From: Holacanthus passer
Taxonomy: Eukaryota; Chordata; Actinopteri; Pomacanthidae
NCBI GenBank assembly: GCA_025331565.1
Contig: JAFREQ010000015.1
Span: 3,906,001-3,970,000, forward strand
Direction: 5' to 3'
Length of the DNA: 64,000 nucleotides
Positions 12,195 through 24,890 of this stretch are shown one piece after another. Position 1 is the stretch's first letter; every line of letters begins with the position of its first letter. The position numbers and the translations under genes were made by a program. Below the pieces are notes generated by a model. That model saw nothing but the letters and a program-made list of their open reading frames with translations, made no database searches and was not told the DNA's origin.

Positions 12195-12980
12195 GTGGTG
12201 TAATGTATCTAAGTACATTTACTCACGTACAAATTCAAGGTACTTTTACTTATTTATATTTTTTCTGCTTTATGCTTCTACTCCACAACATCTCAGTGGC
12301 AAATATTGTAGTTTTTACTCCACTACATTTGTCTGACAGTTTTAGTTTACTTTTCAGATCCTGTCCAGTGAAAACCATGTATCTCCAAATGTGTTGATTT
12401 TGAATTTTAATGTTTGTGATAAACTGAAGGACTAACTGTTCCTATCCTATATTATGGGTTGAGAAAATTTCTCTTCTTCTAAAAACTATTTAAAACACCT
12501 TGGATTAGCTGGATAATGTTTTTTTTTTTTTTTTAACAAAGCTGAAAACAGGACTGTTTATCTGAGCTCATGAAAAGTTGACTTTCTAGAGATACATGCT
12601 GTAGTTGTCACAGGACAGCAACACTACAAACATATAATGGTCTTATAGAATATGATGCATTGCAGTAGATTAAACTACCCAACAGCATATAAAGTAGTTA
12701 AAATAGTTTAACATCTGAAGCAGTAAAATGCAATGCTCCCATTAATGCAGCAATAATAATAATCCCTAAACATCATATATAATATTAAAACACAGGGACC
12801 ATTTTACTACCCTTTTCCTTTTTTTTTTACTTTTCATACTTTTAAGTTTTTAGCGGATAATACTTCAGACTTTTACTTCAGTAGTTTTGAATGCAGGACT
12901 TTTACTAGTAGTGGAGTAGTTTCACAGTGTAGTATTAGTACTTTTACTCAAGTAAAGGATCTGAATACTTCTTTCACCGT
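12195..12980. repeat. Teleost TIR repeat, nearly full-length copy
   Basis: The left end (GTGGTGTAATGTATCTAAGT) is mirrored by the right end (…AGGATCTGAATACTTCTTTCAC). Inside, phrases such as 'tactccactacattt' and 'gatgcattgcagtagatta' mark a family very common in percomorph genomes. It is probably a non-autonomous hAT-like element; class is from memory. A second, more diverged copy lies at 40270-40755. Confidence 0.65.
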
Positions 12981-12999
12981 AACCAGAAAGTTAATAAAA

Positions 13000-13225
13000 T
13001 AAATTATTTTGATTAATGACTGCAGTAAGTCACATGTGACAGTAAACTGAATATGTTAGTTGTTTGGACAGTTGGTCAAATAAAACAAGCTCTTTGAAGA
13101 TCTTGTGCTCTGAGAAATTGTTACATGCATTTTTCACAATTTTCTCAATTTTATAGATAAATAGATTAATTTAGAAAATTAAAGGACAGATTCATCAATC
13201 ATAAAAATAATTGTTAGTTGCAGTC
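13000..13225. repeat. Fragment of the 'Gattaatcg/ttgcagctct' repeat family
   Basis: Diverged copy of the repeat seen nearly intact at 18753-19090: AT-rich, with 'ttgttagttgcag' at its end and a 'gaaaattaaaggacagattcatcaatc' core. A further relic of the same family probably covers 13360-13560. Limits are approximate. Confidence 0.45.
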
Positions 13226-13931
13226 TGACATTTTTCCAATGTAACTTTCAGTTAGTTTTCACTGTCAGTGTTTAGATGAGCATGTAGTCTAAGAAATGCT
13301 TAGAGCTGAAAACATTTGTTTAAGTAATTTTTCAAGAATAGTGACAAATATTTTTTATTTCCAGCTTCTCTTTTTATATGACAGTAAACTGTTTGGATTT
13401 TGTTGATTGGTCAAAAAAAGACATTGCCACCTTGGACTCTGGGAATAAAATCTGTGATGGATATTTTTCATTATTTCTGACATTTTATAGACAAAATAAT
13501 TAGTAGATAAATCAAGAAAATTGTTGACAGAGTTTTTAAAATACCTAAATAAAACCATCTAAAACTGGCAACATTTTTATGTCAGTCAAAAAACAGAGTC
13601 AATTAGATATTGGAAGCAAATTTTCAGTGCTTGACAGTTGGGTTCAACAATATAACAATATAGATTTGAGATTACAACAAAGTGGTAGCCGTCCCTTTTA
13701 ATATCTCTGCTTATATTGCTCTAGTGTAGAAAGTCAATGATTATGAATGCATCCAGGCAGTGTTGGATTTTTCTCTAAGATTTTTTCATCACTATGATTT
13801 AGCAGCTTGCATATATCAGACATTTAATTTTGCTGGGTCAGCCAGAAACAGACATCCCTGTCTTGTTAGTATTATAATATATATAACAAAACTACACATC
13901 TCTGTACTTGCCCTTAAAGGCTCAAAAGTTG

Positions 13932-14010
13932 GTGTGTGTGCGTGTGTGTGCGTGTGTGTGCGTGTGTGTGCGTGTGTGCGCGCGCGTGTGTGTGTGTGTG
14001 TGTGTGTGTG
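13932..14010 (+). repeat. GT/GC microsatellite
   Basis: Interrupted tandem repeat, first of an eight-base unit of alternating GT with one C substitution, then a CG run and pure GT. Histidine/threonine- or cysteine/valine-rich open frames over it are artefacts. Confidence 0.9.
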
Positions 14011-14160
14011 CGGACATCCTGTCACCGTGGGGACAAGTTTGAGGTTCCCATGTGTCCAGACTTTTACAGGGTTACAATTAGATTAAGGTTAGGGTTAGGG
14101 TAAAGGTTAGGGTTAGGCATTCAGTAGTCAATGTAGTGTCTCCATGGGGATAGTGAAACA
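14011..14160 (+). repeat. Repeat with short telomere-like GGTTAG units
   Basis: After the GT tract comes sequence with 'gtggggacaagttt' and then several GGTTAGGGTTAGGG units (14085-14117) with one deviation. This combination of a GT tract, a 'ggggacaa' block and short TTAGGG-like units is a dispersed repeat type I know from fish; it is not evidence of a chromosome end. Confidence 0.55.
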
Positions 14161-16493
14161 AGTCTGTGTGTGCGCATGTGTGTGTGCTGTGCACGTTTGT
14201 AGTCACAAGGCCCAGCCTACAGTGGTTTGCTTGAATTCCACCCTACCCAGGGGCAGATGTACTGAGAGGAGTGGTGGTGACATTGTGGATATACAGTCAC
14301 ACCCATGTGTTGGTTTGGCAGCAGAAATTCTTGCTTTCATGAAATACCAAGCATTACTGGATCCTTATTTTATTGCCTCAAAATAGGGCAACTCAGTAAC
14401 AAATCTACTTTAAACCAGGAACATTTTCCAGAATATTGTTCTATTAATTTGCAAATTAATTAGAACCTACTGGGAATTAAATGTGCGGATAGAGGGTAGA
14501 TTTTGTCCCTCCTGGCTTCATGAAATAAGGCACTGTTAGTGCTCATGTACTAATCAGGTCGACATCAAACTCAGATGTACATACTCGCCAAGCCAAGCAG
14601 GAAGTGTTGTCACGGCAACCATCTAAGATAGGTAAGATGTTTTGATTCAGAATCAGCATGATGGCTCTCAGAGTGTCTACAGCCGTCAGTCTGTCAGAGG
14701 AGACAGTTGACTGATGGAGAGGTAGAAACTAGTGTCTCCACCCAAACAAGTGGCCCCTCAAATCCATGTCCATCCATGTCATTCAGTTTCCATGATTTTA
14801 TTCTCAAATCAATATATTCAGTATACTCATGACGTTTTCTTCATGGGGTTCTTTAGGTTTATTTAGGTAAACCAATGGAAACCAATTTCAGTTGTAATGT
14901 ATATGTTGCTTTCGAGGAAAAAACTCATTACAGCCTATGGTATGTTGCGACATGCTGTTGCCTACTGATGCCTTGATGCCTGTGATGGCATGTTAGGAGC
15001 TAACACAGAAGTCCAAAATGCCTCTATAAAGGTGCTAAACAGTTTCTGGTGGGAATGAGCTAACAAGTCAACTCAGCTACGCCCTCTTGAGTGTGTAGTT
15101 TTTTCTGAGCTTCTGAGCTGCTGAGCTGAACTTTGCATAAGTATTATATATGATTTATTATACACCTTAGCCTTTGTGCATTTATACATATTCAATTGTG
15201 GATGCATATCAAGAAAAATTATATTTGTGTGAAAGAACCTCTTTCATTAGAGAATAATACTTTTAAACCTACTCCATAATTACAAACCTAATGGGGAAAC
15301 ACACACTGACATTTCAAGACTTTTTTTTGTTCAGGAGCCCTCGGTTTGCTACGAGTGCTGTACACAGCTGTTCATCCTCAACTCTGATTGGACAGAGAGA
15401 AGGAAGCAGATAAGATAGGTGTGTTTAGAGTGTAAACTCTGTCCAAGGTTGAAGTTTCTCATAGACACTGATCTGAGGTTAGATTTGCAACTGTCCCTCA
15501 AACTGTCAAAGTTAGTAAATGAGCCGAGAAGCTGACTGCTCATCAGCATTCACGAAGGACTTCAGTGTAACGTTTACAGGCAGGAGCATGGAGTGTTTGC
15601 AGCTGATGTGTTGGAAGCAGGCAAAATAATAAACACTAACTGAAGTACTGAAATAAAAATGTATAATTAATAAGTGGTTAACAAGGGTATTGTCGCAATC
15701 AGTTATGGACCTATGACTGATTATGATTCTCAGTTATACATCTTGGACAACAGTTTTATTTAAATCACCATAAAAACAATATCTCTGCTTATTTCATTTT
15801 TGCTATGTTTTATATATGACATACTTTGCTACAAGTTTGATGCTAATGAACTCACGCTAGAACCATGTACAACTTGGTATATCTGGAAAGCTTTAGCATG
15901 AATTCATAAATTTTATCGATAGTAATTATATAGTGGTGAAGATTTCATTAATTTATTGATACGTCTGTTTGACAAACTTTAAATTCTGTGCCATAGATTT
16001 CAATGACAGGGCTGATCTTTCAGCATCTCCCACAAATGCTGATGCAAATGCTTTATTTTTTATTTGACATTTTTAATACATAAAACGATTGTAGATTTTG
16101 CTTTTTATGTGTGCATTGTGTGCATGTGTGTGTATTTGGCCTACATTCAACCAATTAAATGTAATTTATCAAAGACGGTGAAACACTAATAATGATTATT
16201 ATTAATAATAAACAGTAAAACATTTCCATACATCAGATCTGATTAATTCAAAAGCAAAATGTCAGGGATTTGCTGCTTTTCTGTGTAGACCCTTTTCACA
16301 GTGGAAATTTAATCAGTTCATTGAATCAAAAAAAAATATTGATTAAAAAAAATAGCCATCAGTTACAGCACAATTTCCAATTTTAACTCAGTTAGCTATA
16401 TGAATATACTTAACATTTATATTGTAAAACTGTTACAGATATTATGGCTTGATATTAACTGACCAGAACTCAAAAAGAAAACATCACAGGTCT

Positions 16494-16519
16494 TGTGTGT
16501 GTGTGTGTGTGTGTGTGTT
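16494..16519 (+). repeat. GT microsatellite
   Basis: Pure GT run of about 12 units. Confidence 0.9.
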
Positions 16520-18396
16520 TCCATCTATAAGGACTGCTGACAGACAGGAGAGTAATTTGTAAATGAGTGAGAAGGACAGGGAGAAAATGTTATTTATAGA
16601 CAAGTGGTGACAACAGAAAGTCTAATTTAAGGCTTATTGTCATCTTCAAACTGCCACATGCAGGGACGCCTCTCTGTCATCCACCTGCTGTTCAACTTTG
16701 TGATTGGGGAGATAAGAGGGGGCACCTGCTGCAAGCTAACAGGTTGTTATTTAAAGGAAAGAGAGGTTTCTCTTCCTGTTGCCTCGTGATTGCTACCAAA
16801 TTGTAACAAGGGAATATTGCTTCTCAAGAACAAAAACAGCAGTATGAAGAACCTTTGATTGTCCTAAGAGTGATCAACAGGAGGACATGTCTCTTGTTTT
16901 GTGGTCTTTTGCTCTGCTTCCTCCCCAGTGGTAATGTCACAGGAGTGGATGATGTTTGTAATGATGTCTTAACCCCCACCAGCTATCTGTAGAAACAAAT
17001 AAATAGTGTCTCTCTCACAGAACATCAGACCTTAAAGCACATTCTGTGGATTGTGCTTAGAGAGTTGTGTTTTTATATATGTGTATATATATGTATGTGT
17101 TTTAAATACTTCATTTGAAGTCAGCCCCTCGAGTAGTGAAGAGGAAACACTGGTGTTCTCTGTGATATGTTTTCAGTATAGTCAGGATGGAATTTTTTTC
17201 TGAATAATGAACTCAAAATGAAGGTTTAAGTAGAGAAAAGCAAAATACTAAATACCGTTAAGGCACCGTAATATTTGGGACAGTCATACAAAATCAACTT
17301 TCAGTCTACTTTGGATCCATCACGCTTAATCATGGTCCGCATATGTGCAGTACCCTCTTTGTGCCACACGGTGGTGCACTGTGACTGCATCCTGCCTTAG
17401 TCTCGTTTCTGGCTGCTTAGAAAACGTTCAGTGATCTGGCTTTAACACAGGTAAATGGGTGCTTTAGTGTGCTTACAGCTATGGGTGCAAATCAATGTGA
17501 GAGTGTTTACATTAGTCCCAGTGCCAACATGATGCTGAGCCAATGTTCCTGTGCCACCCATTCTCCCCCCAGTGACAATTAACCCCTTTATCTGTCTCTC
17601 GTTTGTTAACACATGCGCCCTCTCACACACACACCATCTGTCGCATTGGCACTGCCAGGTGGTTCAAACATATTGTAAGCCTTTATTAAAGTTATCCATT
17701 GCACGTAGTCATTTCTATTTAATCTCGTGAGAGAGATATAAAGTGTGAGTGTGTGTGAAAGAAGCCTTTTCCTGCATGTTGTGCGTGTTGCACCTGTGGC
17801 GTGAGTCAGTTTTCAGTTATTTTGTCCTGTCAGACACATCAGACAGTGTGTGTACACCCCTATAGATCATGTTACTGTCTGGATTATTTACTGGAAGGAC
17901 TCTATAGTAACCAACACAAGCAGAGTGTCAGTAACACACTGTGCTGACAGGCTGAGGGTCACCTGTAGTTACAGTACTTTCAATGATGCTACTCCTAACA
18001 ATATGCTTTATGAATATTTCAGACTTTTAAACTGAGTGCTTTATAGAGGCAAGGAATGAAGATACAATTGGTCAAGACCTCTGTACAGAAATATAGCCAA
18101 TAACAATTACACCGTTTTTGAATTAACAGCTATTAAAGCCAATGTAAACAGATAAGGACATGTAATATCATTCTAACTGCAAATTTGTTTGCCCAAATAA
18201 ATATTATACAGATAGGACATGATGTCTTGGCTGATGCAACATTACAACATGTACAGACAGTACATTTTGGAAATAATGAGTCAAAATTATTAATATTTCT
18301 TCCAAATGGCTTCTTAATTTTGGATTATAATGCATCCTGTAGGTATACCTTTCTCCACACAAGCATTTTTAGAATAAATAAAATCTAATTTCTATG

Positions 18397-18716
18397 AAGG
18401 GTGACACTGTAATGTAATGGTTAACACTGTTGCCTCACGGCTGGGGCTTCCTGGGGCCTTCCTGTGTGCAGTTATATGCATGGGTGTTGTCTGGGTGCTC
18501 TGGCTAGCTCCCACAGTCCAAAGACATGCAGGTTAATTGGTGCTCTAAATTGCCCTGAGGTGTGAATATGACCATGAATGGTTGTTTGTCATTATGTGTC
18601 AGCCTGTGATGAACTGGCGACCTATCCAGGGTGTACACCGCCTTATGCCCAACGTCAGCTGGGATTGTCTCCAGACCCTGTGACCCTTAAAAGGATAGGT
18701 GGTTATAGATAACAAT
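18397..18716 (+). repeat. tRNA-derived SINE-like repeat
   Basis: The start 'gtaatgtaatggttaacactgttgcctcac' resembles the A-box half of a tRNA-like head. It is followed by 'cccacagtccaaagacatgcaggttaattgg' and, near the end, 'ggcgacctatccagggtgtac' and 'ggataggtggttatagataa'. This is the body of a well-known fish SINE with a LINE-like tail. The expected B box is missing, so part of the head is deleted and the copy looks inactive. Confidence 0.75.
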
Positions 18717-18752
18717 AGATCATTTCTATGAGGGGCTTTGCTCTGTTCAGTT

Positions 18753-19090
18753 GGGCTACAACTAACGGTTCTTTTCATCAATGGTTAATCTACTGATTAT
18801 TTTCACAATTAATCGTTTAATCTATAAAATGTTCAAAAATTGTGAAAAATGCTCATCACAATTTCTCAGAGCCCAAACTGAGGTCTCGCTGCTCTTGTCC
18901 AAACAAAAGACCAAAACCTTCATTTACTGTCATAAATGACAAAGAAAAGCAGCGAATCCTTACATTTAAGAAGCTGGAACCAGCAAATGTTGGTCATTTT
19001 TGTTTGAAAAATTAGTGAAACGATTAATCCTTTATCGAGATAGGTTTTTTTTTTTTTTGATTAACTAATCGACTAATCATTGCAGCTCTA
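18753..19090. repeat. Teleost TIR repeat, nearly complete copy
   Basis: It starts GGGCTACAACTAACGGTT and ends with '…gactaatcattgcagctct', whose reverse complement resembles the start. The interior has 'attaatcgtttaatctataaaatg' and 'catttaagaagctggaacc'. Recognised as a non-autonomous DNA repeat frequent in percomorph fish, probably hAT-like. It abuts the SINE at 18397-18716. Confidence 0.65.
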
Positions 19091-20760
19091 CTGTTCAACA
19101 GATATTGGAATAATTGCACCAAGTACTTCCTCAGTTTGTACCCTGTCCTGTGTAGTAGTATTTGTAAGAATGTTATGTAAAACCATTCCTTCTGTCTGGT
19201 TGGACTTGGCGAGGTGCTTTGTAATCCCACTCACAGGAAGACACACCTTTTTTGTAAGGACAAACTCTGCTCACTCAAGTTATTTCCTCAGACATTTCAC
19301 AAGGCTGTAGCCCAAATATGGGCATATTCTGTCAGCGATATAAACATGCTTCCTGTCAGACAGGTAAGGAAGCATGATATGTTAACAAGTCTCGGATACG
19401 TTGTTGTTTTCAGCATCATGTGCTTTGAAACTAACTGGTGGAAAGTTTAAGATGCAGCAGAAGCATGCATGTCATCCTAAAGGCTCTGATGACAAATGCA
19501 TCATTCATAACGCTCATAGTGGAATCAGCTTGTGTGTGTGTGTGTGTCAGCAGGCTGGAGAAACAGTGTCACTTTGATGGATTCTCTCATTTCTTTAGCG
19601 CCCTTTATGAGTCTATGGGTTTGCTAGCACCCCAAACAAAGGCCAGTGTGTGTGCTTCCTCATTTAAGCCTGGTCGGGACAAGAGGAGCTCGACACCTGT
19701 GGTATAGGGGTCCACATCCACTAGAATCTGTGCTCACACATGTTGGTGTTTGAGAAGAGAAACTACACCCCTTTTTGTCGCCCTAAAGTCGCTGGGCCCC
19801 AAAGTTTTTGTCTGACTCCACACTAAGTTTCTCTGTCCAAAACGAGCAGAGACAGGTGTGAGATGCACAATCACTGCCTGTCTCCTTGTCCACAGTCTCA
19901 GTGCCTCCTCAGTCGCTGAAATCAGGTGTCTCATTCACACTGTCAAATTGACTCATGATTAAAGATCTCCAAAGCTTTGTTTGATTTATTGAGTCATTTT
20001 CCCGGTTCTCGTGCACAGTAGAACAAGGCCTCACGTTTTGTCCAGGACTGGTTCTCGTACAGTGGCTCCTTGTGCACTTACCTCTCTGTTCTGTAACAAA
20101 CAGGCAATGTTCCCTCTCCGCAGACTTTTTATTGGAAAAGCAGACAGTTATCTGATTATGTGCAGCATTTTTTTCTCACCAGGAGCAATCAGCCTCAGAA
20201 TCTGCAGTTCAGACATTTCGTACTGGCACCGTTGGAAATAATGATTACATCTCTGTGTACACACATGCCTATATGTTGAAGCTTTAGCACAGTAGAGTTT
20301 TGTTGGAGATTGTCTACTTTGTACTTTGAGATGTGACCTTGTGGCAGCTTTCTGTGTGACTCTTTTGTTACTTCTCCTGCAGAGACTGTGGACACTACAT
20401 ATGGATTTTAACTTTGAAGCAGTTTTTAAGTGTCCATAGTCCCTTTTGAAATAAACAAAACTACTTGCATGAATGAGACAGGTGGACCCAGTGACCTCAG
20501 AGTTGACCTACTTGTTCTGAGAAATGGCCAGAGCATGAAGAGGAAGTAAAGGGAGATGAAGGGAGGGTGAGGAGGAGGCAAACATCATTTTGGAAGGGAT
20601 TCAGGGTGGGCTGCAGAGGAAGTGGCCTCGGTGTGACCCACAGTGTGAGCCTCTTCCTCCAGCCGACATGTCTTTGAAACTGGTAGATGAACGGAGTCGC
20701 AGTGGTTGGAGGGAGGAGCAGCCATTCATGTGGTGTTTGATTAATCGTAACTCAGACCCC

Positions 20761-20762
<2 letters not shown>

Positions 20763-20796
<34 letters not shown>
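20763..20796 (+). repeat. GT microsatellite
   Basis: Pure GT run of about 16 units. Confidence 0.95.
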
Positions 20797-20797
<1 letters not shown>

Positions 20798-21479
20798 GGG
20801 GGTTTGTAAGTCAATCTGGCTGTGTGTAAGTCAACGCGTCTGACTGAGAGCCTGTCTGCCTATTCCTGATGTATTTGAACTAATAATTTCAACTTTCATG
20901 CCTTTCTGTCTTAAATGTTACGTAACCATACGAAATCTACTTCATTTATCTGACTTGCTTCAATTTGATTTGTGCTCTCTCAGAAATACACCAGATGACT
21001 AGGACATTTTTAAATTATGCAAGATGGGCTCTGGAAATTTCAGTTTATCTTCATTTTCCCTCCCTGCATCCTCTGTTTCTGTAGATCTACAGATGTTTAG
21101 AAAACAAAACCAAAAGTATTTTTGACTGTAAGTAACATGACTAGTAATTCTGTGTCCTGTTGTCACACTGAATGCCCATCATGCCACATTCTGAGTGACA
21201 TCAGGGTTATTTCCCTTCTTTTGGGGGATTTTGTTGGTATTTATGCACTTGTGACATTCTTACATGCATTTTTCCATTCATGTGAGTCTCTTCTTAAAAG
21301 GACACTCCACCAGTATTACGAATGTTATGAAAGTTTAGTTTACATGTCACTCGGTTCTACACAGCATGTAAAACCAGTTTTATAGAATCATCTATAAAAT
21401 AAGCCTGGAGCATGTCATCAGGTTGTCTCTGCTTGGGCGTAACACTTAAAATGGGCAAGCCATGCTAGCAGCATGACTA

Positions 21480-22075
21480 GAGGTGGCAATGTCTGTTTGT
21501 CGGCCAGTGTGGTCCACCACTGTGGTCCATAAATAATTCTACCACTGCTAGATGGATTGCCATGACATTTTGCACTGATGTCCATGGTTCACACAGTACG
21601 AAGCCTAATCACTCTGACTTTTCCTCTCGTACCATCAGCAGGTCAAAGGTTTCACTTATTCTGTGAAATTTGACTAGATTGGCTCAAAATTGCCACAACA
21701 TTTGGTACAAACATGATAACCATGATATCCAGATGATGTAACCTGACACTAGTGATCCCCTGGCTTTTCCTCCAGTGCCACCATGAGGTTCACTTTTCTG
21801 GGTTTAAGTGAAATATCCCTGCAATTATTGGATTGATTGCCATGAAAGTTGGTGCAGACATTCATGTCTCAGGGTGAAGCACCACCATCAGGCTAAAATT
21901 TAATTTTCAAAATTTCAGAATACTTTGGTTTATAAATAAATACCTGCAAAACTAATGACATTCCCATCACCTACAGCTGTACTTTGTGTTTTGTTCTAAT
22001 TAGCCATCAGTAGCATGCTAAAATGCTAAACTAAGATGGTGAGGGGATGCTAACATCAGTTCAGTAGACACAATT
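21480..22075 (-). repeat. Long interspersed teleost repeat (locally duplicated motif)
   Basis: Contains repeated phrases of one family: 'ggattgccatgacattttgcac', 'gattgattgccatgaaagttgg', 'cacctacagctgtac', 'gctaattagc'-type and 'catgctaaaatgctaaactaagatgg'. I recognise this from many fish genomes in the opposite orientation. The sub-blocks 'ttgccatga…cctccagtgccaccatgagg' repeat within it. A shorter fragment of the family lies at 63320-63470 on the other strand. Confidence 0.65.
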
Positions 22076-23664
22076 TGTTTAATGAAAGATTCTATCAGTT
22101 GCATTATGGGAAATATAGGTTCCAGTCTTTTTCTGAGGTTGACCCTTACTAGAAACTAAAAGTCAGGATATTTCAGCTTCTGCTGCTTTAATTTTGACCA
22201 TTCTTTTTAAAAATCTGTTTCTTGTGAGTCTCTGAATTATATAGAAGTCTAACAATTGCTTTTGTGCTCCTTTAATTGGTTCTTATATGGATAATTGCAG
22301 ATATAAAATAATCAACAAGTCACTAATAGTATTTGCAAATCCATTGTTTTCACAATTTATGCAGTTGTCGGACAGGTGGGGTTTTCCACAGAGGACAATA
22401 CAATGAATGCTTGAAAGTTTTAACAATCACAGTAGAGTCAATGTAGTAAGCCTTCCTGTTCTCACTCTTTCTGTTGTTGGCCTTTTGTCCTGACCCTGTC
22501 CCTCTTCCTGCTCAGCACTGACTAAGGCCTTCAACTCTGTCATAAAGCATCATAAAACCAGTCACCTGGCCTCGGAAACTATAACTGCACAGTAAATTCT
22601 TGCAGAGTTTATTGTAGCAATGTCATCATAAACTGATAGTGCTAATCAGCGTGGAAATTCATCAGTGGATATTAATTGCAGTAATACTAGCCTGTACATG
22701 TTTGCACCCATGTCAGTTCTCCAATAATGTCATGAATTTGCGTGACTCTTGCATTTTTCTAACTATAACTCGAGGAATTCGGCATCAGCACTATTCAGTT
22801 TTTTCTATTGACAGTTTCCACTAATGTGTTCCTGTTTTTGAGTGTGTGTGTGTGCAAATAGGTTGCTCCTCATGCAACTTGTCTTGAGTGGTCATGTGCA
22901 GTAATCTCATGCCTGTCATGCCTGTCCTTGTTTGTTCAGAAATGTCCCTCCTTTGAGATAATGTAGATCATTGGGTCTTGAACTATGCGCAGTCAGTGTT
23001 ATAGATATAGACAATGTGAGACCATGTGACGTCTTGTTCATCACTCTTAAAGCTATTACACGATTCCTGTAGGCTGAAGGAAGGCTCAGGTATTTTAGAG
23101 TTGTTTCTCTAAGTAACTAATTCTCAAGATTTGAGGGGCAGCACAGTTCTACCAACTAGCCACACATTATCTTGGAGCATCCTTTTAGCTCCTATTTAAA
23201 CTAAATTCAGGGGTTTCACCTCTCTTATTCCCTCTGTACTTTGATCCCTGTATTTGATCTGTGTTCAGTACAGAGATGACACACAAGTAAGGGAAACTCC
23301 TCAGACTGAGGAAAGATAAATGATGCCTATACTGTTCCAACTGGCCTTTGAGCTCTGACCTGTGCGGACAAAGATCAGCAGTTTGTAGGCAAGTAAATTT
23401 CACCCACTAGATTACGCACAGCTTCTCAAATATCCACAGATTTAACGAGAGGGTGCCAAAACATCGACTAATGTGTCGTGCAACAGGAGACAGGAGTGCT
23501 CTGAAATGTGGCTGCAGTTTCAGCTTTATTTGCATTCATAAGTGGTTTGCTGTTGGTACAATAGCAAACACCTGACAAATTGTAATAATAACATTATTAT
23601 AAAACAGAATACATGTGTATATGAATGCACAAACCTACTCATACACACACACGCACCTATACCT

Positions 23665-23780
23665 ACACAACAGTTAAAAACCCAAAGATATTGAATTTAT
23701 CATGATATTTAAGAAAGAACAGCAGCTAGTATCCACATTTGAGAAACTGGAACCAGCAAATGTTTCACCCTTTTTGCCTG
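23665..23780. repeat. Fragment of the 18753-19090 repeat family
   Basis: Shares 'acccaaagatatt' and 'catttgagaaactggaaccagcaaatgtt' with other copies. Ends are degraded. Confidence 0.5.
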
Positions 23781-24049
23781 AAACATGATTTAAAATGTCA
23801 AAATGAGATATGAAAAATAGATTATTATTATTATACACTAATATGCAAAAGTTTAAAGCTGGATTTTATACATGAGCAAGGGGTTAAAACACTGCCGTGA
23901 CATTACATGAATGATACTGTATTGAGCTTCAATTATATTCCTCCCAGTAGCTGGGTTTACATTCTTTCATTCACTTAGTGACAATAGGAAAGTTTGCTTT
24001 GTGTCATCACTAAGTAGGAGCGTACTGCCTGCCGTGTTTACGTTCTGGT

Positions 24050-24350
24050 TTTTCCAGACTGCCGTTGCTGAAAAGGAAAAAGATTCCTGAGCCTTTCTTC
24101 AACGTGCTTAATGTTGTCTACATTCTCAACGGTCTCCACTGGCATCCAAAACTTGTTGGAGAAAACACAAGTAGGCCAAGCTGACTAATCGCAGTTCTTG
24201 TGGGTTCCACATGGTGTCTCTGTAGCTGCTGTAGGCCTGACATTTATTTAGACTTCTAAAGAAGCACACTTCAGCATCAGTGGCTCCACGTAGGCTCTGA
24301 TATATGCTGTAATCACTTAATGCACATCTATACATCCATTTTAGGGGCAT
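24050..24350. repeat. Probable interspersed repeat
   Basis: The block from 'actgccgttgctgaaaagg' to 'catccattttag' has a wording (…'aacttgttggagaaaacacaagtaggcc'…) that I associate with a dispersed fish repeat. Open frames on the minus strand match no protein I know. Moderate to low certainty. Confidence 0.35.
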
Positions 24351-24739
24351 TCTGGTGCTCTAAGTTTTGTTGGCTTGCTCTCCATAGCAGTGCTTTATGA
24401 TCATGTGAAACTGTCTCATATTTGAGTGTCCTTTCTCTTGGCAGCAGAAGGGGGATCCTCCAAACTCAGCTCTACATGCCGTATATGGGACATTCCTGTG
24501 GATGTCTCAAATAGGAATCTTAGTGAGTTCAATGTGTTTCACCACAGTATGAAATGAAAAGTGATGTCCTGTTTAACAGGGATGCATGCTGTTATTGATT
24601 TCAGAGCTGAAAGAGTATTTTTCTTAATTGTGTTTTTTTGCACACAAATCTGTTTACTGACCACACTGCCACTTAAGTCACTCCACACACATACAAGGAC
24701 CAGTGCTCAGGCTTACATCCAGAGATGTCTTAAGACTAT

Positions 24740-24890
24740 GACCCATGTACACACACGATATGCACAATGCCTTTCTTCCCTTTTCATGCCTATTTTATCT
24801 TTTATTTATATTTGATAGTTTTATCTTTCATTTTTTAATATTCCTTGTTCTACATGTACAATGACAATAAAGGTATTTTTCTTCATTCCT
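24740..24890 (+). repeat. LINE-like 3' tail
   Basis: AT-rich sequence leading to 'ttccttgttctacatgtacaatgacaataaagg', a typical end of fish LINE-type retroposons. No coding part recognised. Confidence 0.4.

Noticed and set aside
13760..14086. Cys/Val-rich and His/Thr-rich open frames
   Set aside because: They are translations of the GT/GC microsatellite.
14085..14117. Telomere
   Set aside because: Only a few imperfect TTAGGG-like units inside an intron and within a dispersed repeat.
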